DNA of 64,000 bases from Paraburkholderia fungorum (GTDB taxonomy: Bacteria > Pseudomonadota > Gammaproteobacteria > Burkholderiales > Burkholderiaceae), in contig NZ_CADFGE010000007.1 in NCBI RefSeq assembly GCF_902833645.1, positions 1 through 64,000 of the forward strand, given 5' to 3'. A program made the position numbers and the translations under genes. Shown in pieces: positions 52,186-61,060 of the stretch. Position 1 is the first letter of the stretch, and every line of letters begins with the position of its first letter. Under the pieces are notes generated by a model. It saw only the letters and a list, made by a program, of their open reading frames with translations. It searched no databases and was not told the DNA's origin.

Positions 52186-54288
52186 TTAGTTGGCGAGGCT
52201 GGCCACCATCGAGACATCTTGCACGTTAGTGAAAGCGCTCAAGGCAATGTAGTACGTTCCGGGTTGCGGATTGCTAATCACGCAATTCTGGGCTCGTCCG
52301 CTGACAATCGTGCCTTCACAGATAGGGTTGAGCATGGACGGCGTATCGCGCCGCACCCTCATGATCGCCGTGCCGGCTCCGCCGGACATCGCGGTCGTCA
52401 GGCTCTTCGCGCCGGCCGGAACCGTAATCGAATAAAACGACACCTCGTAGCTGTTGGCCGAGAACCTGATGGCCTGATCGGGTCGCAACGTCTGGACGGG
52501 CGGCGCATAAACCGTCAGTCTGCGTACGACCTTGCTTGTTGCGCCGCTACTATCGGTGACCTTTAACGACATATCGTAGTTGCCGGCGTATTCGATATTC
52601 AGATTGTCCCAATGACGAGCGTCCGTCACCGTAACCTCAGGATTGTCGCCGAGCTTCCAGGTTCGCGACACGAGGGTGGGGCCGCCCCGACTGGTGGAAA
52701 GATCCTGGCAGTCCAACTGCATGACATTGCTTTTCTTCTGTACGCAACGGAAATCCGCCGCCGCCGGTATCTTGCCGGATCTGGCTGCTTCGACCGTTGC
52801 GGCGGCGTCGAGCATTCCCGCGCCCAATGGGAATGCCTGGGACCCAGGAACGAAAGCTCGGGCGTTCTGCATGAGCAGACTGCGGACCTCGGGCGGTGTC
52901 AGCGGCTTCGGCGCGGCCGCCTGGGCGAGCGCAATCACGCCGGAAACGAACGGAGCGGCCATCGAAGTTCCGCTCAGGAAGGTGTACGACTCCGAAGTCG
53001 GTGTGCGGCCGCCGCCGGCCCAGGTGGACCAGATGTTTTCGCCGGGGGCGGCGAGGTCCACAACGGGCCCGTAGTTCGCGGAGTTGCCGCGCGTGCCGTC
53101 CGGCATGAGGCTCGATGCGACGATGACGCCCTGGCAATTGCCGGGTTGATAGAAGCCCGCGTTCAGATTGTCGTTGCCGGCCGCGACCACGACCGAGGCG
53201 CCTCTGCCCGTTGCGTCATCGATTGCCTGCTGATAAGTGATGCTGCAATTCCCATTGCCGCCGAGACTGAGATTGAGGACCCTGGCAGGAAACGGATTCG
53301 CCGGGACGCCAGAAACGGTCCCTCCGGCCGCCCACGTGATGCCGTCGGCCACGTCCGACATCAAACCGCTCCCGCAGCCGTTCAGGACCCGAACCGGTAC
53401 GACCTTCGCACCCCATGCCGTGCCGGCCATGCCCTTGCCGTTGTTGGTCAACGCGGCGAGGATGCCGGCGACGTGGGTGCCATGCCATGTGACGCCGCAA
53501 GTTCCCTCCGCGAGACCGGGATTCGAACCGTTGCCGCCGCGATTGCTTGCCGTAAAGTCATAACCCGGCAGGATGTTGGCATCGAGATCGCTGTGCGGTG
53601 TCACACCGTTATCGAGCATGGCAATCACCACGCCCGAGCCGTTGCTGATGTCCCATGCCTGCTCAGGCCGAATACCCGCGGGCCAATTGCTCATGTTTCC
53701 GCGCTGCTGAAGCGCCCATTGGCGCGGAGCATAGTCGGGGTCATTGGGTGTCATGGTCGTGTGCATCGGCACGTCGGCCTCGACATATTCCACGTCGGGA
53801 TTCGACGCAAGGTCGCGCATGAATGCGGTGGCTTCGACAGCGGTCAATTTGCGATCCGACGCGATAAGGTCCGCACCGACGCCGAGGCGCCGCAGATGCC
53901 GCGCTTTCATCCCGAAGCGCTTGCCGTGAGCGTTGAGCAGCGGCTGGACCGTCTCCGGCGACGTGCGCTCAGAAGTGCCGTCGCGATACTTGACGATGAA
54001 GCGGTCATTCGACGCACCGGCTTCCATGCCGCTTGTGTTGATCATGGCGGTTCGCGAAGGCAGGCGCGAATCATCGGCGGTTGTAGCCGCGTTGTTGGTC
54101 GCGGAGGGAATGGTCTGATCGGCGGAATCGACATCGTTGCGTCCACCGCATGCCGTTAGCGCGAGTGATAACGACAGGTACGTTGCACCCAGCAACGCCG
54201 CTCTTAATTTTTTCGCCCTTGATGTCGTGGTGTGATCGAGTTGCGCTTGCCGCAAAACCGGCCGGCTTTTATCAAATCTTTTTTTCAT
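52186..54288 (-). CDS. Secreted S8 (subtilisin-like) serine peptidase
   Basis: This is a 700-residue subtilase with a complete triad: Asp226 in AMLDNGVT, His269 in HGTHVAGILA and Ser442 in SGTSMAAPFVSG, plus the oxyanion Asn372. It starts with a signal peptide that ends in LALTACGG, so Cys47 may be lipidated. A propeptide (about 93-175) precedes the catalytic domain. After about 530 come a PKD-like domain (TWKLGDNPEVTVTDARHW) and a C-terminal pre-peptidase-type beta domain (GTYYIALSAF). It would act outside the cytoplasm. The substrate is unknown. Together with the TPR-GT and the solute-binding protein it interrupts the urease locus. Confidence 0.93.
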   Translation of the reverse strand: MKKRFDKSRPVLRQAQLDHTTTSRAKKLRAALLGATYLSLSLALTACGGRNDVDSADQTIPSATNNAATTADDSRLPSRTAMINTSGMEAGASNDRFIVKYRDGTSERTSPETVQPLLNAHGKRFGMKARHLRRLGVGADLIASDRKLTAVEATAFMRDLASNPDVEYVEADVPMHTTMTPNDPDYAPRQWALQQRGNMSNWPAGIRPEQAWDISNGSGVVIAMLDNGVTPHSDLDANILPGYDFTASNRGGNGSNPGLAEGTCGVTWHGTHVAGILAALTNNGKGMAGTAWGAKVVPVRVLNGCGSGLMSDVADGITWAAGGTVSGVPANPFPARVLNLSLGGNGNCSITYQQAIDDATGRGASVVVAAGNDNLNAGFYQPGNCQGVIVASSLMPDGTRGNSANYGPVVDLAAPGENIWSTWAGGGRTPTSESYTFLSGTSMAAPFVSGVIALAQAAAPKPLTPPEVRSLLMQNARAFVPGSQAFPLGAGMLDAAATVEAARSGKIPAAADFRCVQKKSNVMQLDCQDLSTSRGGPTLVSRTWKLGDNPEVTVTDARHWDNLNIEYAGNYDMSLKVTDSSGATSKVVRRLTVYAPPVQTLRPDQAIRFSANSYEVSFYSITVPAGAKSLTTAMSGGAGTAIMRVRRDTPSMLNPICEGTIVSGRAQNCVISNPQPGTYYIALSAFTNVQDVSMVASLAN

Positions 54289-54699
54289 TATTGGTAATGT
54301 CCTTCGTACCGCAGGAAGAAGGATGGCCCCTGTTTTTCTGTTGGCTGCAGTCGCGCACGCGGGTGCGCTGATCGAGCCGGTCTCCACCTTTGGCGATTGG
54401 TCACGCCGATGGTATTTTTCTTGATTGAGCTATTAATTAGCGCATGCGAGCTTAATATGGCTGGTGATCAGCCATGTCTGCTTTTGTTGCGGAAATTTCA
54501 GTGAAACTGGGGGGATTGCTGGTGATTCGCTGGAAGGCTTGGGGCGGGGTGATTCACATACCCTGCGTAAGCTGGTGAAGCCGGTCAGGGCAAGCGGCAA
54601 GCGTGACCGTCATGACGTGAGCTCACGCGACGGTCAACGAGGAGATGTTGTGTAGATGTGCACTGAAACAGGAATGAATGTTGCGGATGACCGTTGCAG
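54289..54699. other. Intergenic region between ureD and the S8 peptidase gene
   Basis: This gap lies downstream of ureD and upstream of the peptidase start, so it may hold the peptidase promoter. A small GGCTG/CAGCC hairpin lies near 54460-54474. A 63-codon plus-strand frame (54464-54655) has no recognisable content and is not called. Confidence 0.5.
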
Positions 54700-55581
54700 T
54701 CACGTCGACCAGATTCGCAGTGGTACGGCCTCGACTCCGTGCACAACAGGTCTCAACTGAAGCCAGCACTGTGTCAAAGCCCGCTGCAGCATTTCCATGG
54801 ACCGCGAGACCGCTCGCACGAGCAACACGCCATCCGTGACACAGGAAGCGGCGACCCGCAATGAATCATCGAACGGCAACTCGGCAGTGAGCGCCTCAGC
54901 GAGTGCATCATTGCAGGCTGTCCCCACCGCCCACAGCGTCCCGTAAGCGGGAAATCCGGCTAGCCCCTGGGCCGCGTCCCGCAATGAATCCTCCGCCGCA
55001 AGGCTTGCGCGTTCGAGCCACAGCGCCTCGCCATTCGCGCCAACGATTCGTGATACCGCGCGCAGATGCCCGGCCGACCATCGCTCGCCGGCCGCTTGCC
55101 GCCCAAGCTGCGTGGCATCCCATCCAATTGCGGTTGCGCCTTCATCCAGCGTCAGCGAAAAATCCAGCATTGCATTGGCGTGATCGAAAACGATATTGTT
55201 CTGCGGCAGCCAGTCGAGCTTTGCCTGCGGGCCGACACGCACTGCAATATTTTGCCGTGCGGCACGGCCATTGGACTTGTACCACTTGGTCGCGCCAGGC
55301 GTGGTGATGACGGCATGCGCGCCCTCGCCTACGGTCACATCGATGTCGAGATGATCGCCGCCTGCGATTCCGCCCGGCGGATGCACGATGACTGCATGAC
55401 AGATCGCATGGCCTTCCGGGTAAAGCGGCCTTTGTATGCGCAACGGACCGTCATGCCGCCGATGTTTGAGCGTGGTCCGCTCGCCGTCTTTGACGAAGCC
55501 GAGTTCGAGGCGCGCGCGCCATTGCGAGTGCGTGGTGTTTTGCGCGGTGGCGAGTGCGACGTGGTTTTCGTGAAGCGACAT
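54700..55581 (-). CDS. ureD: Urease accessory protein UreD
   Basis: This 293-residue beta-helical protein contains HPPGGIAGGDHLDIDVTV, TTPGATKWYKSNG and LDWLPQNNIVFDHA, the UreD signature blocks. UreD scaffolds the UreF-UreG complex on apo-urease for nickel insertion. It begins 170 bp downstream of urtE on the same strand, so it may be transcribed from the urea transporter operon. Unusually, ureA is not next to it. Three unrelated genes and about 5.6 kb lie between. Confidence 0.95.
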   Translation of the reverse strand: MSLHENHVALATAQNTTHSQWRARLELGFVKDGERTTLKHRRHDGPLRIQRPLYPEGHAICHAVIVHPPGGIAGGDHLDIDVTVGEGAHAVITTPGATKWYKSNGRAARQNIAVRVGPQAKLDWLPQNNIVFDHANAMLDFSLTLDEGATAIGWDATQLGRQAAGERWSAGHLRAVSRIVGANGEALWLERASLAAEDSLRDAAQGLAGFPAYGTLWAVGTACNDALAEALTAELPFDDSLRVAASCVTDGVLLVRAVSRSMEMLQRALTQCWLQLRPVVHGVEAVPLRIWST

Positions 55582-55751
55582 ACGGATGGAAGTGCGAATG
55601 GACGGGCGGGGCGGCGCGGCGCAAAAAAGGATGCAGCAAGTGACGCGCTGGCAGCCGCGTCAACGCGAAGCGTGTCAGCGCGCGCGAGGCAACGGCTGGT
55701 CGCGTTGCTACAGAATGCGGCGAGGATAGCACGCTGCGCTGCTCGCACGCG

Positions 55752-56444
55752 TCAGACGGCGATCAGTGCGCGTACGCCATCGGTATCCATGTTGGCTCCT
55801 TCGCCGCCGGCGACGATTTCACCGCGGCTCATGACCCAGTACCGATCGGCAATTTCCTTGGCGAAGTCGTAATACTGTTCGACGAGCAGTACGGTCATGC
55901 CCATTTCTTCGACCAGTTGGCGCAGTGTGCGGCCGATGTCCTGGATGATCGAGGGTTGGATACCTTCGGTGGGTTCGTCGAGGATCAGCAATTGCGGGTC
56001 GCTCATTAGCGCGCGGCCGATTGCGAGTTGTTGTTGCTGACCGCCGGAGAGGTCGCCGCCGCGGCGGCTGCGCATATCCTTGAGGACTGGGAATAATTCG
56101 TAGATGCGGTCCGGGATTTTTTTTGGGGCTTTTTTGCTGGCTGCGCCGACTAGCAGATTTTCTTCTACTGTCAGGCGGGGGAAGATGTCGCGGCCTTGGG
56201 GGACGTAGGCGAGGCCTTTCTCCACGCGGGAATAGGTGGGGAGTTTGGTGATGGGGGCGCCGCGCCAGGCGATGGAGCCGCTTCTGGTTTGGACGACGCC
56301 CATCAGGCATCGGAGCAGCGTTGTTTTGCCTACGCCGTTGCGGCCTAGCAGGACGGTGAGTTTGCCGTCCGGCACGGTGAGTTTTACATCGCGGAGGATG
56401 TGGCTGCCGCCGTAGTACTGGTTCAGGTTTTCTACTTCTAGCAT
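55752..56444 (-). CDS. urtE: Urea ABC transporter ATP-binding subunit UrtE
   Basis: This 230-residue LivF-type ATPase has Walker A GRNGVGKTT, the signature LSGGQQQQLAIGRAL, Walker B LLILDEPTEGIQPS and a switch His replaced by the VEQYYDFA motif typical of UrtE. LNQYYGGSHILRDV is the UrtE N-terminus. It powers urea uptake together with UrtD. AGGA lies nine bases before its ATG. It is separated from urtD by an 0.8 kb spacer that carries a long inverted repeat, which is not usual for urt operons. Confidence 0.95.
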   Translation of the reverse strand: MLEVENLNQYYGGSHILRDVKLTVPDGKLTVLLGRNGVGKTTLLRCLMGVVQTRSGSIAWRGAPITKLPTYSRVEKGLAYVPQGRDIFPRLTVEENLLVGAASKKAPKKIPDRIYELFPVLKDMRSRRGGDLSGGQQQQLAIGRALMSDPQLLILDEPTEGIQPSIIQDIGRTLRQLVEEMGMTVLLVEQYYDFAKEIADRYWVMSRGEIVAGGEGANMDTDGVRALIAV

Positions 56445-57252
56445 TTTTTAGGGTCCTAAAGGGGAGCCTGTTTGGCGGGTTTCGTTTCTGTTTCCGTTTC
56501 TGTTCTGGTTTGGGGTTTGGGTGTTGGTCTTTTGGCCTTTCCTTGCTTTCTTATCGGTCTATTAGCGTTCCCCCTGTGCGGGGGGGCACCTACTTTTCTT
56601 TGCCTGCCGCAAAGAAAAGTAGGCAAAAGAAAGCGGCTCAAACCGCTAGCTCATAAGCGGGTCCCCCGCACAGTATCGGTAGTGGTGCATCTGGAATCTG
56701 TGTTCTCGCACATTTCCCGCTAGTGACAAGGCAGTCATACCTCCGGCGGCGCTGCGCGCGCCGACGCCCAGTTCAAAACACCATCCGCCGCGTTTCGCGG
56801 TGTGCCGTATCTGGAGTGATGCACCTCCAGAATGCCGTTTTGCTTGCGCATTGGTGCCTCGCCGAGGCGAAGCCGACGGCCCCCGCTACGCGAAGCGAAG
56901 CCGCTGGTTTCCCTGGCAGACCCATCCGCGACGCACGCAGTGCGGAGTGGGAACTGATGAGTCCTTTGTCAACGGCGCGGAGTGTGCGGGGGCACGGATT
57001 CCAGATGCACCACTACCGTGGCTGTGCGGGGGAACCGCTTAAGAATTAGCGGTTTGAGCCGCTTTCTTTTGCCTACTTTTCTTTGCGGCCGGCAAAGAAA
57101 AGTAGGTGCCGCCCCGCACAGGGGCAACGCTAATAGACCGCTAACAAATCAAGGAAAGGCCAAAGAACCAAAGCGCCAAAGAACCCAAAGAACCAAAGTC
57201 ATAAACCCACAGACAAAAACAACCCGCCGTCAAGGCAAAAAAACCCACACCA
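56445..57252. other. Spacer within the urt operon carrying a long inverted-repeat element
   Basis: This is the 808-bp gap between urtD and urtE. It is filled by the inverted-repeat element described separately, with low-complexity flanks: GTTTCT/GTTTCC repeats near 56480-56525 and CCAAAGAA-like repeats near 57159-57200. Three open frames of 60-108 codons run through it on both strands, but they only reflect the repeat. Confidence 0.7.
56528..57164. repeat. Long inverted repeat with ~170-bp arms and ~296-bp centre
   Basis: The left arm (about 56528-56700) and right arm (about 56997-57164) are reverse complements at roughly 85-90 percent by eye. Each arm contains its own perfect 15-bp hairpin, CCTACTTTTCTTTGC/GCAAAGAAAAGTAGG, at 56589-56623 (loop CTGCC) and 57072-57106 (loop GGCCG). 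The arms also share the blocks GCGGCTCAAACCGCT and TAGTGGTGCATCTGGAAT in the left-arm sense. There is no transposase gene. I recall similar sequence in other Paraburkholderia genomes, often mis-annotated as small hypothetical proteins. Confidence 0.9.
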
Positions 57253-58116
57253 TTACCGCCCAAGATAAGACTCAACCACCATCTCATCACGCTTAACCTC
57301 ATCCAAAGTGCCATGCGCAAGAACCCGTCCTTCGGCCATCACCGTCACCTTCCCGGCGTCGCCCGACAACGCAGCCACAAACTCCATATCGTGTTCAACA
57401 ACCATCATCGAACACGTCCCACGCAAATGATTCAGCAACTCAGCCAACTGCATGGTCTCGTCATCAGTCATACCAGCCGCAGGTTCATCAAGCAAAAGCA
57501 GCGCCGGCTGCTGCATCAGCAACATCCCAATCTCAAGCCGTTGCTTCTGCCCATGCGATAACTCGCCGGCGAGCCGCCGAGCCTCGCTCTCCAACCCAAT
57601 CAACGCCAACGTCTCTTCAATCCGCGCCTGCGCCTCACGATCCAATCGTGCACGCAGGGAAGCCCACCATCCCTTGTCAGCCTTCATCGCCAACTCAAGG
57701 TTCTCCCACACAGGATGTTGCTCAAAAACCGTAGGCTTCTGAAACTTCCGCCCAATCCCGGCACGGGCAATAGACGGCTCGTTCATCCGCGTCAGATCGA
57801 TCGACTGCCCCAGAAAAACCTTGCCGGAATCCGGCTCCGTCTTCCCCGTGATGACATCCATCATCGTCGTCTTGCCAGCGCCATTCGGCCCGATAATGCA
57901 ACGCAGCTCGCCCGCATCGATCGCAAGGCTCAACGCATTCAACGCGCGAAACCCGTCGAAACTCACGGTCACGTCTTCAAGGTACAGAATCGTCCCATGC
58001 GAAACATCGATCTCGCCTGGCACTACGGCGTGCCCCATACTCGCGACGCCGCTCAACGAGCGTTCGGCAGGCTCTTCAGGTAACGCAAGATCAGGAACCA
58101 TCGGGTTTTCGTTCAT
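57253..58116 (-). CDS. urtD: Urea ABC transporter ATP-binding subunit UrtD
   Basis: This 287-residue LivG-type ATPase has Walker A GPNGAGKTT, the signature LSHGQKQRLEIG and Walker B LLLLDEPAAGM. The N-terminal 40 residues are an extra polar leader before ILYLEDVTVSFDGF. The block IARAGIGRKFQKPTVF is typical of UrtD. It overlaps urtC by 4 bp. Together with UrtE it energises the UrtB/UrtC channel. Downstream, the inverted repeat interrupts the way to urtE. Confidence 0.95.
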   Translation of the reverse strand: MNENPMVPDLALPEEPAERSLSGVASMGHAVVPGEIDVSHGTILYLEDVTVSFDGFRALNALSLAIDAGELRCIIGPNGAGKTTMMDVITGKTEPDSGKVFLGQSIDLTRMNEPSIARAGIGRKFQKPTVFEQHPVWENLELAMKADKGWWASLRARLDREAQARIEETLALIGLESEARRLAGELSHGQKQRLEIGMLLMQQPALLLLDEPAAGMTDDETMQLAELLNHLRGTCSMMVVEHDMEFVAALSGDAGKVTVMAEGRVLAHGTLDEVKRDEMVVESYLGR

Positions 58117-59309
58117 GAGCGATTCCTCTTGCGCGTGACCATCTCGATCAGCCCCATGATGCCGTTCGGCAGCAACAACGGGACCAGCACGAAGATCAAA
58201 CCAAGAAAGAACAGCCAGTATTCAGGGAAGTTCGCCGTAAAAAAACTCTTCGCGCCATTCACCGCGAATGCACCGATGATCGGTCCGATCAACGTGCCGC
58301 GTCCGCCCACCGCAACCCAGATCGCCATCTCGATCGAGTTGCCCGGCGACATCTCGCCCGGGTTGATGATGCCGACCTGCGGCACGTACAGCGCACCGGC
58401 AATGCCGCACAAAACGGCGGAGACGGTCCACACGAAAAGCTTGTACGCGAGCGGGCTGTAGCCGAGGAACATCAGGCGCGTTTCGCCGTCGCGCACCGCA
58501 GTGACCACGCGGCCGAGTTTCGATGTGACGATCGCGCGTGCGCCGATAAACGCCAGGATCAATACCACGAACGTGATCAACAGCAGCGCAGTGCGCGTGC
58601 CCGGATGCGTAATCGGAAAACCGCCGATGCGCTTGAAGTCGGTAAAGCCGTTGTTGCCGCCGAAGCCCGTTTCGTTGCGGTAGAACAGCAGCATGGCGGC
58701 GAATGTCATCGCCTGCGTGATGATCGACAGGTACACGCCCTTCACCCGCGAACGGAACGTGAAGAAGCCGAACACCCATGCCACAACGGCGGGCACCAGC
58801 ACCACCAGCAGCAGCGCGTAACCGAGATGCTGTGTCCCCTGCCAGTACCATGGCAGCTGGTGCCAGTCGAGAAACACCATGAAGTCGGGCAGATCGCTGC
58901 CGTACTTGCCGTCGTGGCCGATCGAACGCATCAGGTACATGCCGATCGCGTAGCCGCCCAATGCAAAGAACAACGCGTGTCCGAGGCTCAGAATGCCGCA
59001 GTAGCCCCACACGAGGTCGAGCGCCAGCGCGGCAATCGCGTAGCACATGAACTTGCCGGTGATCGTCATCGCATACGCGGACAGATGAAACGCGCTCGTC
59101 TCCGGGACCACCAGGGTGGCGAACGGCACACCGAGACCGAACACGATGATCAACGCGATCAGCGCGAGCCACGCACGGCGCGATAGCAAGGCGGGGCGTG
59201 GCGGCAAACCGAGCGCGAAGCCGGACTGCGCCTCATACCCGGCAGCAGCGCGACCGCTCGTTGAGCCAGTGTGTGTTGAGGGCGTGGCGGATGAGCTTGC
59301 CGATGTCAT
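58113..59309 (-). CDS. urtC: Urea ABC transporter permease UrtC
   Basis: This is a 398-residue LivM-type permease with about ten membrane helices. CYAIAALALDLVWGYCGILS and LGHALFFALGGYAIGMYLMR form the family core, and VAVGGRGTLIGPIIGA lies near the end. The N-terminal 45 residues are Ser/Thr/Ala-rich and cytoplasmic. The start is the ATG one base after the urtB stop (TGACATG). It forms the urea channel with UrtB in the inner membrane. Confidence 0.95.
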   Translation of the reverse strand: MTSASSSATPSTHTGSTSGRAAAGYEAQSGFALGLPPRPALLSRRAWLALIALIIVFGLGVPFATLVVPETSAFHLSAYAMTITGKFMCYAIAALALDLVWGYCGILSLGHALFFALGGYAIGMYLMRSIGHDGKYGSDLPDFMVFLDWHQLPWYWQGTQHLGYALLLVVLVPAVVAWVFGFFTFRSRVKGVYLSIITQAMTFAAMLLFYRNETGFGGNNGFTDFKRIGGFPITHPGTRTALLLITFVVLILAFIGARAIVTSKLGRVVTAVRDGETRLMFLGYSPLAYKLFVWTVSAVLCGIAGALYVPQVGIINPGEMSPGNSIEMAIWVAVGGRGTLIGPIIGAFAVNGAKSFFTANFPEYWLFFLGLIFVLVPLLLPNGIMGLIEMVTRKRNRS

Positions 59310-59310
59310 G

Positions 59311-60948
59311 TCAGGCCTCCGCGCTGCGGCCCTTGAGAGCAAACATGCCCTGCGGACGCTTCTGGATGAACAACACGATCAGCACGAGCACGGCGATCTT
59401 GGCGAGCACCGCACCCCAGAACGGCTCGATCGCCTTGCTGACCAGCCCGAGCCCGAAGCCGCCGATCACCGTGCCTGCAAGCTGGCCGACGCCGCCAAGC
59501 ACCACGGCCATGAATGAATCGATGATGTAGCTCTGGCCGAGGTCCGGCCCCACGTTGCCGATCTGCGAGAGCGCGCAGCCACCGAGGCCTGCAATGCCCG
59601 CGCCGAACGCGAACGCGTACGAATCGACGCGCGCGGTCTTCACGCCGACGCATGCCGCCATCCGCCGGTTCTGCGTGACGGCTCGCACGAACAGACCCAG
59701 GCGCGTTTTGGTGAGCACCGCCCACGCAATCCCGACGACGATCAGTGAAAACGCCAGAATCGCCAGCCGGTTGTACGGCAGGATCAGATTGGGCAGCACG
59801 GTCACGCCGCCGCTCATCCACGCGGGGTTGATCACCTGGACGTTCTGCGCGCCGAACAGCATGCGCGTCGCCTGAATCAGAATCAGACTCACGCCGAACG
59901 TGGTCAGCAGGGTTTCGAGGGGACGGCCATATAAATGCTTCAACACCAGCCGTTCGAGCACGATGCCGACCAGCCCGGCTGCGGCGAATGAGGCAGGCAC
60001 GGCAAGCAGCGGATACCAGTCGAATGCGCCGGGCGCAAAGCGCTGGAACAGGTTCTGCACGACATAGGTGGCGTATGCACCGATCATCAGGAATTCGCCG
60101 TGCGCCATGTTGATCACGCCGATCAGCCCGTACGTAATCGCGAGACCTAATGCGGCGAGCAGCAGCACGCTGCCGAGCGACAGGCCGGCGAACAGCGTGC
60201 CGGCGATCTGGCTGCGCCGCTGGATCGAATCGAGTTCGTCGATGCCGCTTTGCGCGGCGGCGCGCACCCGGCTGTCCGTTTCGTTGAAGCTGCCGTCCGG
60301 CTTCTTCGCGACGAGCGGACGCAGTAGTTCATTCATGTCCAGATCGTGCCGCGCGGCGACCAGTTGGACGGCTTCGAGGCGCTTGGCCGGGTCAGCGTCG
60401 TGCAACGCGGTCATCGCCCACAGCGTGTCCAGGCGTTTCTTGAGCGCCGGATCGGTTTCCTTCGCGCGTGCCGCATCGACGAGCGGTTTGATCGACGGAT
60501 CCGGGTTTTGCAGCAACGCCGTAATGGCAGCACCGCGCGTGGCGGCGTCGGGCGAATCGAGTTGCAATCCCGAGAGCGCGCCGGCTACTTTCGAGCGCAG
60601 CAGGTTGTTCAGGGTGACGGGTTGCGCGTCGCCCGCGGCGACTGTTTTGCCCGTGATTGCATCGCGCGCCGTGTCGCCGTCCTGCAGCAGCACCTCGCCG
60701 GAATCGGTGGCGAGCGCGCTGTCCTCGGAAAGGGCTTTGAGGACAGCGAGCGACTCCTTGTCGTGGTTCGCGATCAGCTTGTCGATGGCCGCGGATTTCG
60801 CGTCGAAGTCATCGCCGGCGAGCGGTGCGACGTCGGCCGGGGTCAACGCGAAAGCAGCAAGCGGAGCGCCGGCGAGAAGCACGATCGCCAAGCTGCCGAT
60901 GATCTCTCGCGCGCTGCGTCGTGCGGCAGTCAGGAATGAAAACGCCAT
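59311..60948 (-). CDS. urtB: Urea ABC transporter permease UrtB with periplasmic N-terminal domain
   Basis: This 545-residue permease has a signal-like first helix (LAIVLLAGAPLAAFA), then about 215 residues of Ala/Asp-rich helical sequence likely to be periplasmic (LQNPDPSIKPLVDAARAK). A LivH-type permease core follows from about residue 245 with GLIGVINMAHGEFLMIGAYA and VVLGGVGQLAGTVIGG. The long N-terminal domain is known from proteobacterial UrtB and is not a fusion error. It lies between urtA and urtC in the operon. Confidence 0.95.
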   Translation of the reverse strand: MAFSFLTAARRSAREIIGSLAIVLLAGAPLAAFALTPADVAPLAGDDFDAKSAAIDKLIANHDKESLAVLKALSEDSALATDSGEVLLQDGDTARDAITGKTVAAGDAQPVTLNNLLRSKVAGALSGLQLDSPDAATRGAAITALLQNPDPSIKPLVDAARAKETDPALKKRLDTLWAMTALHDADPAKRLEAVQLVAARHDLDMNELLRPLVAKKPDGSFNETDSRVRAAAQSGIDELDSIQRRSQIAGTLFAGLSLGSVLLLAALGLAITYGLIGVINMAHGEFLMIGAYATYVVQNLFQRFAPGAFDWYPLLAVPASFAAAGLVGIVLERLVLKHLYGRPLETLLTTFGVSLILIQATRMLFGAQNVQVINPAWMSGGVTVLPNLILPYNRLAILAFSLIVVGIAWAVLTKTRLGLFVRAVTQNRRMAACVGVKTARVDSYAFAFGAGIAGLGGCALSQIGNVGPDLGQSYIIDSFMAVVLGGVGQLAGTVIGGFGLGLVSKAIEPFWGAVLAKIAVLVLIVLFIQKRPQGMFALKGRSAEA

Positions 60949-61060
60949 GATGGCCTTTGAATAAAAACGGCAGGGCGGCGCGGCATCGTGCTGAAGAGCC
61001 GCTGCCGCCGCGCCGTCGTATTACTCTGCTACTTACTGCGTCATCCTGTCTGATTCAGAA

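Noticed and set aside
52612..54159. 515-codon plus-strand frame antisense to the S8 peptidase
   Set aside because: No signal or domain. The opposite strand has the complete catalytic triad.
56723..57049. 108-codon frame within the inverted-repeat element
   Set aside because: Its sequence is dictated by the repeat, it has no ribosome binding site of note, and similar frames occur on both strands. I recall such frames being mis-annotated as hypothetical proteins.
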